Shown piece by piece: positions 32,663 to 45,700 of a stretch of 64,000 nucleotides of DNA. The stretch is taken from contig NC_069362.1 of NCBI RefSeq assembly GCF_021730395.1, forward strand, positions 43,790,501 through 43,854,500. The letters are read 5' to 3'. Position 1 is the stretch's first letter. Every line of letters starts with the position of its first letter. Both the position numbers and the translations under genes were made by a program. The notes below the pieces were generated by a model. The model had not been told where the DNA came from. It searched no databases and worked only from the letters and a program-made list of their open reading frames with translations. Origin of the DNA: Mercenaria mercenaria (Eukaryota > Mollusca > Bivalvia > Venerida > Veneridae).

Positions 32663-33510
32663 ACCTTGAAGTCATTAGTATTTGTGGGGGACTAATTTTC
32701 ATGGATTTCTTGGTGGTGTCAAGCCACTAAATCTAATCCTAACAAAGAAATAAAGTTCCCATATTTGTTTCATATTCAGAGGATGAAATCCACAAATTCA
32801 TAACCCCACGAAATAGGTATAGGTTGCTAATTCCTAATCACTTGCCTCTCCCAGCTGTACTGTGGGTTTGGAACCTTGCTCAGGGTGTAGAGTTTTCATG
32901 CGAGGAAGCCACCCAGTTGACTAATTGAAGGTCCGTGTTTCAACACGTGTTCAGGTGCCTGCTGTGCCTGAAATAATATCGAAATAATACCTCCATCACG
33001 TAAACTTCTGTTGGTGTGACTTTAAAACCAACAAAAAATCAGCAAGAATCTCAAAAGATCGGTAGACTATTGATTGAGAGTAAACACACCTGGCAAGACT
33101 GACTTTCTCCGTGGTGATTTGACATAAAACAATATGTCTGTTCATTTTTCCTCGACCCTCATTTGTATTGGAAAGTTGTTGGTTAGTTTGGGAGAAATGA
33201 TATTATTATGTTACACAGTCTAGGAACACTTGGTAGGTTAATTGACTGCATAACTTAAATACTGTTGAAAATGCCTTGAAACCCATATTAAACAAGACGA
33301 GAATCTCAAGTTTACTAGTTAAAGGTATTATATTGTTACTGTTAAATCATTAATTTTCATGGTAGACTTAATTTCATGCATTTCATTGTTGCCTCAATCA
33401 ACAAAACTTGAATCCAAAGAACAAACAATTTATATTTATTTATTAATCAAAAGTATAAATCCATGAATTCATATCCCTTGAAATAGCTATTTTTGTTCAA
33501 AACCATTAAA
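32663..33510. repeat. MITE fragment, SINE and MITE downstream of ARL16
   Basis: 32663-32835 is an ACTGTAAAATCATTAATA-family MITE and includes AATAAA at 32749-32754, which could serve as ARL16 polyadenylation signal. 32815-33035 is a SINE (CACTTGCCTCTCCCAGCTG, CCTGAAATAATATC, AAAACCAACAAAAA tail). 33339-33510 is another MITE of the first family. Confidence 0.5.
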
Positions 33511-35023
33511 TATAAGAAATAATAAATCAGTTCCTATATTTTATCAGTTAATGAAATATTGGCAGGAGTTAGGAGGCGTAATAATTAAATCACGAGTGTG
33601 TAGCACGAGTGATTTAATTATTGGCCTCTGAACAACTGCCCAATTTTATTAACTTATAAAATTATTGAAACATATTTAGATCTATTATTTCAATTTAAAC
33701 AACGCAAATAATTCGCATTTTACAGTACTACGTTTTCAGTGTAATACCTCATTCGGGTCAAATGCTGTTACATTTTACCCCCATGGTTAGAAAGTGTTGC
33801 ATAGCCAACGGAACGTTTAGATATTTATTTAAAAAATTTTTCTTTTTTTATCAGAATTTGAGAAGTATTTAGTAACCTAACAGCTCGCAAACTATTTATG
33901 AATAGAATCATCACATTTTGTTACTTGATCCAGTGTTACGAGCTTAACTTTTGTGTGACATCAAATCATTATGACATCGTACTTTATATCATACTATTAC
34001 GACATCACTGCTGAATCATAACTGAGGTATTTCCGCTCGTAGAGATCAAAATGTGTTTTACGGCCCTGCACATAAGTCAGTATGACTTTTTATCATAATT
34101 ATGTTTTTGAAATGTTGTTAACAACCGTTTGGCCCTGGAATATTTCATATTTAATGGAACAGAAGTAGAATCTCTTGTGTTACAATCATAGGGGGTAATA
34201 TGTATCAGCCAAATCATATTTCATCAAAGATTCAATCATATATAGGCTGTTTACTATATCTTTATGTAGCAATTAATGCGAGTCGTGTTAGAATTTATGA
34301 AAATAAATAATTTAACAGTATATTTAATCATATAGTATAAAAGTAATTGGTCTTCCTGTAAGTTTAGTTAATCAGTATTCATGATAGTTAACCAAAGAAA
34401 TGTGAATACTAATTTGCACTAGGTAACCAAATAGATGTTAATTTATTGTGTAGTTGATCAGAAATTAAATAGAAGTTAGTGTTTTATAACTGACACTCAA
34501 AGTGTGGTTAAAATGTAGTTGGATCATGCTGTTTGCATTGAATTAATATTGTGTAAAACACATCTTTAAACTGTTATAAAATGACTTGCCCTTTGCTTAT
34601 TTAAGAATGAAGATAATCTATTAGTATCTTCATTAGGTAGATCTTCATTAAGTTGTGTTAAAAAAAATTAACTTTTCACTTACAGTGGCATGTGCAATAT
34701 TTGACAACACTTTACATGAAAGAGCTTGGTGAAACATTAAAAAAGGCAAAAAAATGAAAAAGAAGATATAACCATTTGAATACTACCAATGTAATGAAAT
34801 AGTAGCTATTTTGGGCACAGTGACATCATCATTCTTTCCTGATAATATAGACAATACTATATTGAACATAAGTTCTACATTTAGTTGTATTAAACATAAT
34901 TTTGCAAATAAGTACCATGTCTATCAATGCCTATATAATATAAGTATAACATACCAGTAATTGTGCACAGAAACGCTGCAGTCTTATAACAATTGATAAT
35001 ATGTAAATTGCGATATCATTTTT
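33511..35023. other. Intergenic DNA with one strong inverted repeat
   Basis: AATAATTAAATCAC (33580-33593) and its exact inverse (33609-33622) form a hairpin stem that extends imperfectly to GGAGG/CCTC. The rest is AT-rich and I recognise nothing in it. Confidence 0.5.
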
Positions 35024-36038
35024 TGAGTCGGCTAAAGGCTGAAAGCCTTTTGACGAGTCGTTGATATCCAACGATTCTCTAAATGGACCAAATAACACAG
35101 TGAAGGGATGTAGTTCCATTAGATTTCTCAAACTTCAAACAGTTCACTGCATGAATGAAGTTAAGTTGTGTCAATTCCCTTTGCTATGACCAATATACGA
35201 TGTAATCTGTCATATTTATGACTTGTAATTGTGCAATACTCGAATGTAACTCATTAAGCATAAATGTGCATTTTAAGAATTGCGCAGGCTTACAAAGCTT
35301 GGGTAACATCCAGCGAAAGACAAAAAATAGTTCCACAGGGCTCCAGATAAGATGCGTATTAGCGTAAATTACGTATAGAAATAATGCAAATACGCATGTC
35401 TAATAATTTCTAAGCGTATAAAAACGTATATAAAATTACAGAAACGCACACAATGCTTTTTTTAAAACAAAATCTGAATCGTCTGGATGCGTTAGGTAAC
35501 ATAGCCGATCAGCCTTAATTCTCCCACATTTAACGTACACACGCATCGTATGATTTCTATAAACTTTGCGTGGGTTGAATTTTGCAGTCAGTAAACGGAT
35601 AAATTATCGGAAGAAGAAGTTCTTACTGGTTTGTTTAGTTACTACTGATATTAAAAATGATTTTAATTCTTATTTTTCGAGAAATAAGCAAATCGGCGAA
35701 ACATTAAATTGTATTTCCTTGTAGTTTTTGAAATCGAAAGTAGATCGTCTATGTTTGGCTGCTTTCACGAAACGAAACAACTTTTTTATGAAAAGATTTA
35801 AATAAGAGGTAATTTAACCATAAACTTCAATGTCAGATACTGCCAATTGCTGCTAAATGTCTTTGTATCATCACAATTTGTAAAATATATTGTTCAAACT
35901 GGAGAAAAGTGTAATCCTATCCGGATATAATATTTTGGGTAAATATCGAGCTGTGTTATGAAATTTAAAAAAAAAAAATTAAAAACAAACTGAAACTGGT
36001 AGACTATACTGTCAGTACATCAATCATTAGCCGACTCA
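35024..36038 (-). mobile_element. 1.04-kb TIR element, copy 2, inverted relative to copy 1
   Basis: Limits TGAGTCGGCT and AGCCGACTCA. It reads as the reverse complement of 14775-15810 over the whole length with scattered substitutions and small gaps, including the flank GGCCATTCAGGCCTTTG. Confidence 0.75.
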
Positions 36039-36339
36039 GGCCATTCAGGCCTTTGATGTTTGTTATCCGATTTTCGTAATGTTTTTGCCTGTTTTAACAT
36101 TCAGTCTGTCTCTTTCTACAAGAGAGATTGTCAAATGTTGCATACTCTCCTTTGATTTCATTTTCCTTTCTGTCTCTATACCTTCTATATTTATGCATTA
36201 AAATAAGTATATTATAAGTAAGCTTTTAGCTACTCTCTTTAGCTCTTGATAATTTCATGTGTTTACATATTTGAAAAAAATATTGTTTTCAAACTAAGCT
36301 GATAAGTGTGCACTTTGTAATTTTACTATTGTGGTGAGA

Positions 36340-36561
36340 TTAACCCTTACCATGCTGGACCCAATTGATTCTGCCTTTGTGACCAGTGTAGATCATGATT
36401 AGCCTGCACATCCATGCAGTCTGATCAAGATCTGCACTGTTTGCTGTTCAGCCAGTATCTTTTTGGTAAGCACCCCTTTTAACAGTTAATGGTACTGTCC
36501 ACTGTGTCCAGATTGAAAAATGGACAAATACATTATAGAAATTTAGCAAGGTAAGGGTTAA
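36340..36561 (-). mobile_element. MITE, family 2
   Basis: TTAACCCTTACCATGCTGGA at the left and TTTAGCAAGGTAAGGGTTAA at the right, with the core TTTGTGACCAGTGTAGATCA. Confidence 0.75.
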
Positions 36562-36949
36562 AACAAACTTTAGCATAGAAAGTGTGATAACGGACCATTC
36601 CAATGTCTTCACTGAAAGTTCTGTTATATATAGTCGGTTATTCTCAATTTAATAAATGAAAACTTCCACACTAAAACACTAATACATTTCAAGACTTTAT
36701 ATATCTTAGTCCTGCTAGGTCTGTTGCATTTGAAGTGATGTCCTTGTATTTCATTGACATGCTGTTTTTGGTTCAATGTGAATGTATATGACATGTGACC
36801 TTGTATGTAGTTATTGACTAGCAGTTTAAATGGTTTTATAGAAATATGACTGATTCTGTAGAATTTATAACTTGTGACCTTGCATGCATTTTGTTTATGT
36901 ATAGAGATTCTATATTAAAATCTGTTCTTTAAATTATTTGTCTTCTTCA

Positions 36950-38400
36950 GTTGTTTACTAAACTGCCCATTTTTGTATGCTCAGAGTGATATGTAATGGT
37001 CGGTGGGTCAAAGTTCAAGGTCACAGTGAGTTTTAGTGTAGAAACCGTTTCTGCTGTTTCCTGAGAATGTCTTGGCCCATGCTCTACAAACTGAGCAGAC
37101 ACATTTCTCTTAGGAAGATGATTACTCTTATTTATTTTTGAGGAAAGTGGGTAGATGGTCATGGTCACAGTTACTGGTTCCCATTAAAAATGTTAAGAAC
37201 AACTTGCCCTACGATCTTTAAACTTGGCAAGTACATTGCTTATTGGCAGTGGATGAGTCTTGACCCTGTTGATGTTGACAGTTACTGGTACATCACTCTT
37301 TGAAATAAAATATCGTCAAATTACCATTCATTTTTATCTTCAAAAGATAAAATCTGCAAATTCATGTCCCCACAAAATAGCGGTTTTTGCCAAGTTAATA
37401 AAATTTCATGCCAGGTAAGTTAAAAGATTTCACAGTATCAGTATCAGTATGGTAATGTGGTTAGCTCTTATCATGCTGGACACAATTTAATCTGCCTTTG
37501 CGACAAATATAGATCATGATCAGCCTGCACATCGTGCAGTGATCATGATCTGCACTGTTGGCCATTCAGTCGGTATCTTTTTGGTAAGCACCCCTTTTTA
37601 CAGCTAATGGTACTGTCCAAATTGAAAGATGGACAAGTTCATTTCAGAAATTTAGCAGGGTAAGGGTTAGAATTTTGGGTGTGTTTTACCGAGCTTAAAT
37701 AGATAATCTAAGATAAAAGCAACGAATGAACTGTTGATATGTTGCAACCATCTTAAAAATTACGTAAATACCAGGCAATGTTATCCCTAGCTTAAAAGCT
37801 AATGTCTCGTCTCAGTACAAAACAAAACCACAAGAAATACGATACCAACTAATAAAGAAAGTTATTAATGGTAAAGGAGACGGGTATATTATTTTTCTCA
37901 TGTCATTTGGTAAGACCAGCTGCCTGTCAGCCAGAAGACAAGTTGGTTTCCAATGAATAACCAGAGGCTTATATTGGCTTAGTCGGTCAATCTTCATACA
38001 GTGATTGCCTGTGGACAGAAGAAGAACGGTCAGTATCAAAGAAAATGGTGACTTACCTTTGGACTGAAAACGGTTTCTGATCAATTAAGCCTACTGGAGG
38101 ATGTTTTTCTACAGTGGTCAAGTTTTTTTGTGCTCATTTTGTGCTTTCCTGTGATCATTAGATGACTCATCATTTTGGGATCAGTAGGAAAAAGGTCAGG
38201 ACTGAAAATAGTTTCAGTTTGATAACTGGAGAATGTTTAGCTTAGAACTGTTAATCTTCATAATATATGTTTGCCTGTGGTCAGAAGGTGACTCGTAAAG
38301 ATTAGCGGGTATGTCAAAGTCCTTGAGATCAAAGAGCTATAAAAAATAAATTTTATACTTCTTTGTTGAGATTAAGAGACCTTCAGACTAAAATTGGTTT
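36950..38400. repeat. Tandem-core repeat DNA (HINE-type core) with a family 2 MITE inside
   Basis: Phrases such as GTCAAAGTTCAAGGTCACAG, CTGAAAACGGTTTCTGATCA and GATTGCCTGTGGACAGAAG recur, and are shared with 60430-61370. A family 2 MITE lies at 37460-37669, and a MITE right end (AAAAGATTTCACAGTA) at about 37330-37436. Element ends could not be fixed. No gene is visible. Confidence 0.4.
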
Positions 38401-39096
38401 ATCAATAAGTGGAGGACTGGCACACTGATTTAGAAAGTTTGTTGGGAAACGTTTCCCCGACTTCATTTTTACATATTTGAGCTACCTTGAGGGAAATTTG
38501 TAGGCTAAAGAATCCAACTAGAACAACAATAACGTAATGAAAACGTTCTGTTTTTGTCCTTTGAAGCACTTCTTTAAGCACTTATGTTACAGAGAAAACT
38601 GGAATTGTGAGTTCTGAAAAGCTTTTTAAATTTACTAATGTGTGTCTAGATAGAGCGAAAATATTTTCATTTCTACATTTATAGATATTAGCAGAGATAG
38701 ATTAAAAGAGATTATGTTGTGTTTCATTTCAGTGTTCGTGCTCGTCCTAATAATCATTTGTTTCAAACATATAACTGTCAACAAAAATGTTGGTGGCAGT
38801 GGATAATCCAAAAGCGGTCCCTATAGATGATAATCACTATTATCCGCACCAAATTAAAGGTACTAATTTAAATGTATAATTTATATTATAAAGATTATTT
38901 AGTTTTTGATCCATCAGCTCCACGTATATTCAGTCGAATGTTCTTAACCTTTACCATATATTAATTACTTTCTCTGTGGTGTGGACTACTCGAAAACTAA
39001 ACTTTTAGACTAAAATTTCACAAACATTGTTTTTATAAATCATTTTACGCAATGCCTGTAGCCATAATAAATCGAGTGCCGGTCATTAGTAGAACT
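38401..39096. other. Intergenic DNA, no supported feature
   Basis: Unique-looking AT-rich sequence. A short stretch at 38730-38860 has exon-like borders, but all three frames are short, so it is not called. Confidence 0.35.
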
Positions 39097-41444
39097 TATA
39101 CCACGGGAGGGGATCCAACATATGTATTCCCAAATGGGCACCGCTTAAATTCATATGTTGTGCTTCCGGTAGTACATATGTGGTAAAAATTTCGCAGAAA
39201 AATAGGTGAGGTTTGTATTTGTGATTGAATTTTGCGGAAATGACATTGTTTTGCCAAAAAATCGCGATGCAGTGCAACCGAGTATACATTAACTAACCTG
39301 TATTTGTAGAAATGACAGAGAAAAACGTATCCTCCGTGAAGCGGTATGACTGAATATTAGCAATATTTTTATCAACAGATGGAAATATGTTGTAATTGCC
39401 CTGCGCTTGCTTAAATTTTGCCCTCGAAACCTTCCGTATGCAAAACCCCACCCAGAAAAAGAAAATTATGGTGATCACTTTGCTAGAAAAATGTTTTGGG
39501 GCGAAAAACCGAATGGGATACATATGTTGTGCATGGGCTACATATGTGGTGCATTAGACTTTTTAGAACTCCACAGATCTTGAGCTTAAATGGTACCTGG
39601 GTACAGAAACGAACTGGAAATACTTGCCAAGTATATGCCACATTTTTCCAAATATTATATACATGTATATTAAAGGGATAACATATTAGAAACGAGCACA
39701 GCTTTCAGCTTACATATGATGATGTAGAACATTGCCACTAAGGGTGTATAGCATATTAGCTGCCGATACGGTCTGCGTAATTATATGTTATTGAACCTAG
39801 TGTTCTTTTCGTGTTTGTTTTACTCGTTCATGTGCGCCTCTATATATATCTTCGGCGGTATTTTGCATCGTTAACTATGGAAATTGTCTGTCTTTGAATC
39901 ATGTACGTGAACTGTGTTACAGAGCCAAATATCTGTGTCTCGGGCAACGGACTCGAAAATAAAATGTAATAAATACTTTAGGGTCTGGGATTTCAATTCA
40001 GGAAGTAATTTTGGTTTGCCCGATACAGAACTATTTGCCCGGCCGCTCCAATACATAAGATATTGTGGACCTGGCACTTATATGTGTTGAACTAAGCAGT
40101 AACTTTGCAAGCTAGACCTATATAGTTTGTGGCAATATAGGAGGGAGGATATACTGCAAGGTACTCGGTCAAAAAATTGTGTGAATATACCTGAGCATGG
40201 TCATTAAATTATGAAATAGGTCCCGGGCCCTTAATTTGATTAGGTTACCTACCAGACGCAGCTATGTTCTGATTATATGACCGAGTACCTTGCAGTATAT
40301 CCTCCTACAAACTATGATAGGCCTAGACTGATGTGGAGTTGCGGTATACATGTAACAACGTAGTTTTACACAAGTGATTAAATGCCAGGTCCACAATATC
40401 ATATGTACATGTATTGGAGAGGCTGGGCCAGTAGTTCTGTATCGGGCAAACCAAAATACCTCCTGAAACACATTGACCGTAAAGTATTTATTTACATTTT
40501 ATTTTCGAGTTCGTTCGCCGAGACAGATATTTTGATCTATAACTCAGTTTACGGACAGACAATTTCCACAGTTAACGATGCAAAATACCACCGAAGATAT
40601 ACAGAGAGGTGCACATGAACGGGTAAAAGCAAACATGAAAAGAACACTAGGTTCAAGAACATATAATTACGCAGACCGTATCGGCAACTAATATACTATA
40701 CACCAAACTATACATGCATATTTCCGACATAATCAACACATTAACGCCTTCGGATTTAGGAGAGATGCGTTGACTCCTAAGTGAAAATGTTCTACAACAT
40801 CTAATATAAGCTTAAAGCTGTACGTGCTCGCTTATACGTTATCCCTTTCATACACATGTATATAATTTTTGGACTGATGTGACATATACTTGGCACGTAT
40901 TTCCTGTTCGTTTCTTTATCCAGGTACCATTTAAGCTCAAGATCTGTGGAGTTCTAAAAAGTCTAACGACCACATATGTAGCCCATGCACAACATATGTA
41001 TCCCATTCGGTTTTTCGCCCAAAAATATTTTACTAGCAAAGTGATCGCTAAATATTTTTTCTTCTGGAAGGGGTTTAGCATACGGAAGGTTGCGAGGGCA
41101 AAATTAAACAGGCGCAGGGCAACTAAACAACATATTTCCATCTGTTGATAAAAATGCTGCTAATTTTCAGTCATACCGCTTCACGAAGGATACGTTTTTC
41201 TCTGTCATTTCTACAAATACAGGTAAGGTAAATGCACTTACGTGCTAGTTAATGTATACTCGGTTGCACTGCATCGCGATTTTTTGGCAAAACAATGTCA
41301 TTTTCACAATATTCAATCACAAATAAAAATCTCACGTATTTATCTGCGAAATGTTTACCACATATGTACTACCGGAAGCACAACATATGATTTTAAGCGG
41401 TGCCCATTTGGGAATACATATGTTGGATCCCCTCCCGTGTATAC
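39097..41444. mobile_element. 2.35-kb foldback palindrome
   Basis: The left arm, 39097 to about 40171, is matched in reverse by the right arm, about 40278-41444, around a loop of about 106 bp. Outer ends are TATACCACGGGAGGGGATCC and GGATCCCCTCCCGTGTATA. The inner ends share ATACTGCAAGGTACTCGGTCA in opposite senses. The arms differ by scattered changes and one extra block of about 90 bp. Mirror-image short frames (both with RLFRTPQILSLNGTW) only reflect the symmetry. No transposase was found. Confidence 0.8.
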
Positions 41445-42134
41445 CGTCGCCAGCGCTACATTCATCTATATTTGTCTTTCTTTACTTTTCATTTTTCAGT
41501 AATGGAATAGGACTGAATTCGAACGGTTGAGTCTGAGGTGAAGCTACAAACAAACTCGATCTACTAGTATTTGAATAAAACTAATGCTTGGAAATTGTCT
41601 ATTGTGCCTGATTTTCATTCCTTTTCTTTGGTGTTGTTGTTGTTTTGTTAATTGTTTTTGGTAGTTCACTATTTGATTTGGTCTATAAATTTTGGCTTTG
41701 GGGGTTATAGGGTTGCCAGTCTAGTTCTGTTTTTGCGGTCTAGAATATATATACATGTGACTGTTACGATATTTTCTTGTTCTAATTAATCATGCCTAAA
41801 CATTAAGACCACATCAAGTGTTTCATATTTACAATAAAGTTGCTTACCAACTGCTGTGGTCTGAATAACACGCTTTTCCCGTTTAATCGACACTGATTTA
41901 TTTAATGGACCTATCAAGTCTGACTCTCCGTGCATCAGAATATCTCATCATCAACTCTATTTCAGACCCAAAACAACTTGAACAACGTGATTTCTAGTAA
42001 TTAGCAAAAAGCAAAGAACTGTGGGACATTAAGTCTAATTCTTGCTGGAGTCAGATTTTACATATTTCTAGAATCCTTGTCCCTATTACATTTAAATATA
42101 AATTTCAAGGAGAAATCATAAAACCAACAAGGAC
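41445..42134. other. Intergenic DNA, nothing recognised
   Basis: No exon, RNA gene or repeat end could be supported here. Confidence 0.4.
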
Positions 42135-42350
42135 GTAAAATAGAATACAAAGACTAGCAAAGACAGACACAATGACATGCAAAGACAGTCTTAAAGACAT
42201 GGAAAATCAGTCACAAAGACAGACAGCAAGACCTGCAAAGACGATCAAAGACAGACACGAAGACAAACAAAGACACAGAGACATGCGAAGACAGTCACAA
42301 AGACATATAAAGACAGACACAAAGACATACAAATCAAGAAACAAATGCAA
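42135..42350 (+). repeat. AAAGACA-type minisatellite
   Basis: The phrase CAAAGACAGACACAAAGACAT recurs with variations about ten times, with an irregular basic period of 8-16 bp. Confidence 0.65.
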
Positions 42351-42789
42351 AATATCTACGGGTGGTCTATTCTAAAGATCTGTCACAAAAAATAGTACAA
42401 AAGGCAACAACACACTGGGATACACTTTTAGAAATGAATACGTCTGCTTTTAACATCCCCCGTCTTTGCAATTCAGTTTGTTGTTTTGAAACACTTTCCA
42501 GGAGTGGTGCCCTATCTTTCTTTGATATTATCATTGGCTTTATTATGTCGCTTACCTGGAATGGCTTTCAGTAAATGATGTTTGAAATACTTTTAACTTT
42601 CTCTCACTTACATGTACCTTATTTTACACTTATATTCACATTCTCACATGTTAGCTACTGGGAACTTTCCCAAAAGTATTCTCCCTTGATTTACCTTGAT
42701 GTTGATAGCCGTCTTCTGAGTAGAAACTCGTGTTGGCCCAATTTAAATCATACATTCACAATAAAAGTTTATATTACACATGTACGCAC

Positions 42790-45700
42790 ACATTAAGGCT
42801 GGTGAAATATTTTCATAGTCTACTGATGGGTGAATTTATTATCTTTATTTTTCCAATCTGTGTTTAGTGCACTCTTAAAGGCATTCACGTTTTCTGCTAC
42901 TACTGTCTGTTGGGACATATTGTTCCAATTATTTACGACTCTGTTGGAAAACCTATGTTGACTCACTAGACTGTTTACGTGATTTTTGGATAGTTTGTAA
43001 CAGTGACCTCTTGTAGACGTAGATGTTGAAAACTTTATGTTTGTAATATAGGATTTGTGATATCCATGCATTATCTTAAAAAGTTGTATAATATCAGCTC
43101 GTTCACGTCGATAATACAATGTGGGCAGGCCTAATTTCTTAAGTCTCTCTTCATATGTAAAATCCTTCATTCCGCTCACAAGTTTTGTAGTACGCCTCTG
43201 GACATTTTCAATTGAAATAATGTCTTTTTTAAATTTTGGGGTCCACACTACACTTGCGTATTCAAGATGAGGTCTGACAAAACTCTTGTACAGAGGAAGA
43301 AAAATATCAGCATCCAATGAAGTAAAGGTGTTACGGATCATCCCCAAAGACTGGTTGGCTTTTTTCACTTTTTGTGCAATGTGTTCATTAAAACTGAGTT
43401 CGTCATCGAAGATTACTCCTAAATCCTTTTCCTTTTTGATATTTTCAATAGGGGTATTTCCAGAGCTATCAGACATATAATACTGTGCGCCACTGTTGTT
43501 CTTCCCTAGATGCATACACTTGCATTTCCCGGCATTAAATTGTAGTTGCCATTTATCTGACCAAGTTGATAAAGCTGATAAATCCGACTGTATACTTTGT
43601 CTATCCATGTCAGTTGATATTTCACGATACAACTTAGTGTCGTCAGCAAATAATTTTACAATATTTTCAACAACCTCAGGCAAATCATTAATATAAATCA
43701 GAAATAATGTAGGGCCTAAAACACTGCCCTGAGGGATACCACTTTTAACTGCAGCCCAGTTAGAGTGCATATTACCGACGCGGACTTGCTGTTGACGATT
43801 GTTTAAAAATTTTTCAATCCACCTTAACACATTACCCCTAATGCCATAAGCATACAGTTTATTTAGAAGCCTCTTATGTGGAACAGTATCGAATGCCTTC
43901 GCAAAATCCAAGTATATGCAATCCAGATCACCACCCTTTTCGAGGATATCTGACCATTCCTCAATTACTTCCAATAACTGAGTAACACAAGATCTGTTTG
44001 ACCTAAACCCATGTTGTTGCTTTGTAAAAAGATCAAAGGTTTCCATATGTTTCATAACTGCATCGCGAACAAACGATTCTAAAACTTTACATAATATAAC
44101 TGTTAAGCTTACAGGTCTGTAATTCGCACATACATGTTTATCCCCCTTCTTAAAAATTGGTGTTACCTGTGCCTTTTTCCATATATCTGGTAAAATCCCA
44201 GTCTCTAAAGAAATTGTAAAAAGCTTGGAAACTATGTCACTAATCTCAGCACTACATTCCTTTAAAAACAACGGGTGAATCTGATCCAAGCCTGGAGATT
44301 TACTGGTTTTTAAAGCATTTAATTTCTTTCTTACACGCGATGCATCCATGTTAATACTAATTAATGGGCCAATGAACCCCCTATCTTCAAGTTCTGGAAC
44401 ATTATCCAAATCTTCATCGGTAAAAACACTTAAGAAAAACGAGTTCAAAAGTTCTGCCTTCTGTCGATCAGAATTTGATAGTGATCCATCCTCAGTTCTC
44501 AAATCGCTTATACCACTATGAGTTTTTGACTGTGAACGCACGTAATTCCAAAAGGATTTACTATCAGATTTAATGTTCTTTGCAAGAAGGCGTTCAAAAT
44601 TTAACTTAGATTGACGACAAATCTTTGTTGCTTGATTTCTTTTAGCAGCGTATTTTTGATAGTTTTGTTTTGTCTGCCACATGCGATATTGCTTCCAAAC
44701 CTTCTTTTTTGCCTGGATAGCGGTTAGTGCTTCCTTATCAACCCATGGTTTTTTCTTTGTTTTGTTGGAGGGATTTACTTTAGGAATGTTCGCATCGACG
44801 CAATCATTTAATACAGATGTGAAATTATCCCAGAAAGTGTTTATATAGTCTGACTCAATACTGTCCCAATTAAAATTTGAGAGTTCCTGCCTCGCAGAGG
44901 CGTAATTTCCCTTATAGAAGTTAAATCTTGGTTCACTTTGGACCTTTCTTGATATATAGCATGCGAAGTTAAAACAGAGACACGCGTGGTCACTAGCACC
45001 TATTGGTGGAAGATACTCTAGATCGTTAATCATATCACATTCATTAGTAAAAATCAAATCTAACCTCGACGGTGATTGGCCGTGCCTGTGCCTAGTGTTC
45101 CCCATCACATGCTGATATAAAAAGTTATCCTTGATGCACTCTGTAAAGTGTGAAGTGATGTGGTCAACAGAGTCATTAGACTGCAAAGCCTCCCAATCAA
45201 TACTTCCATAATTGAAGTCACCAACTAACACAAAATGGGTGTCTTTACACTGAATTGCTTTACTAATAAGCTCGTGTAATAGTTTACTGTTTTCCATAGT
45301 GGAAGACGGACTACGATAAATATTCCCCAACAGTAGAGTGTCACTACCTTTCAGATTAATGCGGATCCAAATTGCTTCATCAAAATAAAAATCATTAAGA
45401 ACTTCTACCGATTGGGCATATAAACATGTTTTAAAATATATAATTACACCACGCCCTGCTGTCAAGGATTTAAGTACAAAGTCATATCCCTCAATAACAA
45501 AGTCTAAGAGAGTAAGTCTTTTTGTCTTACGTTTCTTTTTAGGCAATATTTCATTGAAAATCACTATATCAGGGTCTTTTTCATTTAAAAGAGTTAAAAT
45601 TTCCTCTTTCTTATTACAAATCCCACTGTCAAGATTAGCATATACAATTTTTAAAAAAGATAAATCATCTTCCTTATTTACATTATTAAAAACTGCAGAT

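Noticed and set aside
38730-38880. Exon-like stretch, and a TTGGTGGCAGTGG phrase resembling a primer-binding site of an LTR element
   Set aside because: All frames are short, no second LTR-like copy or retroelement protein was seen nearby, and a 13-base match is weak.
39496-41148. Mirror-image short frames sharing RLFRTPQILSLNGTW
   Set aside because: They are the same DNA read from the two arms of the palindrome; no domain or codon-level signal supports a gene.
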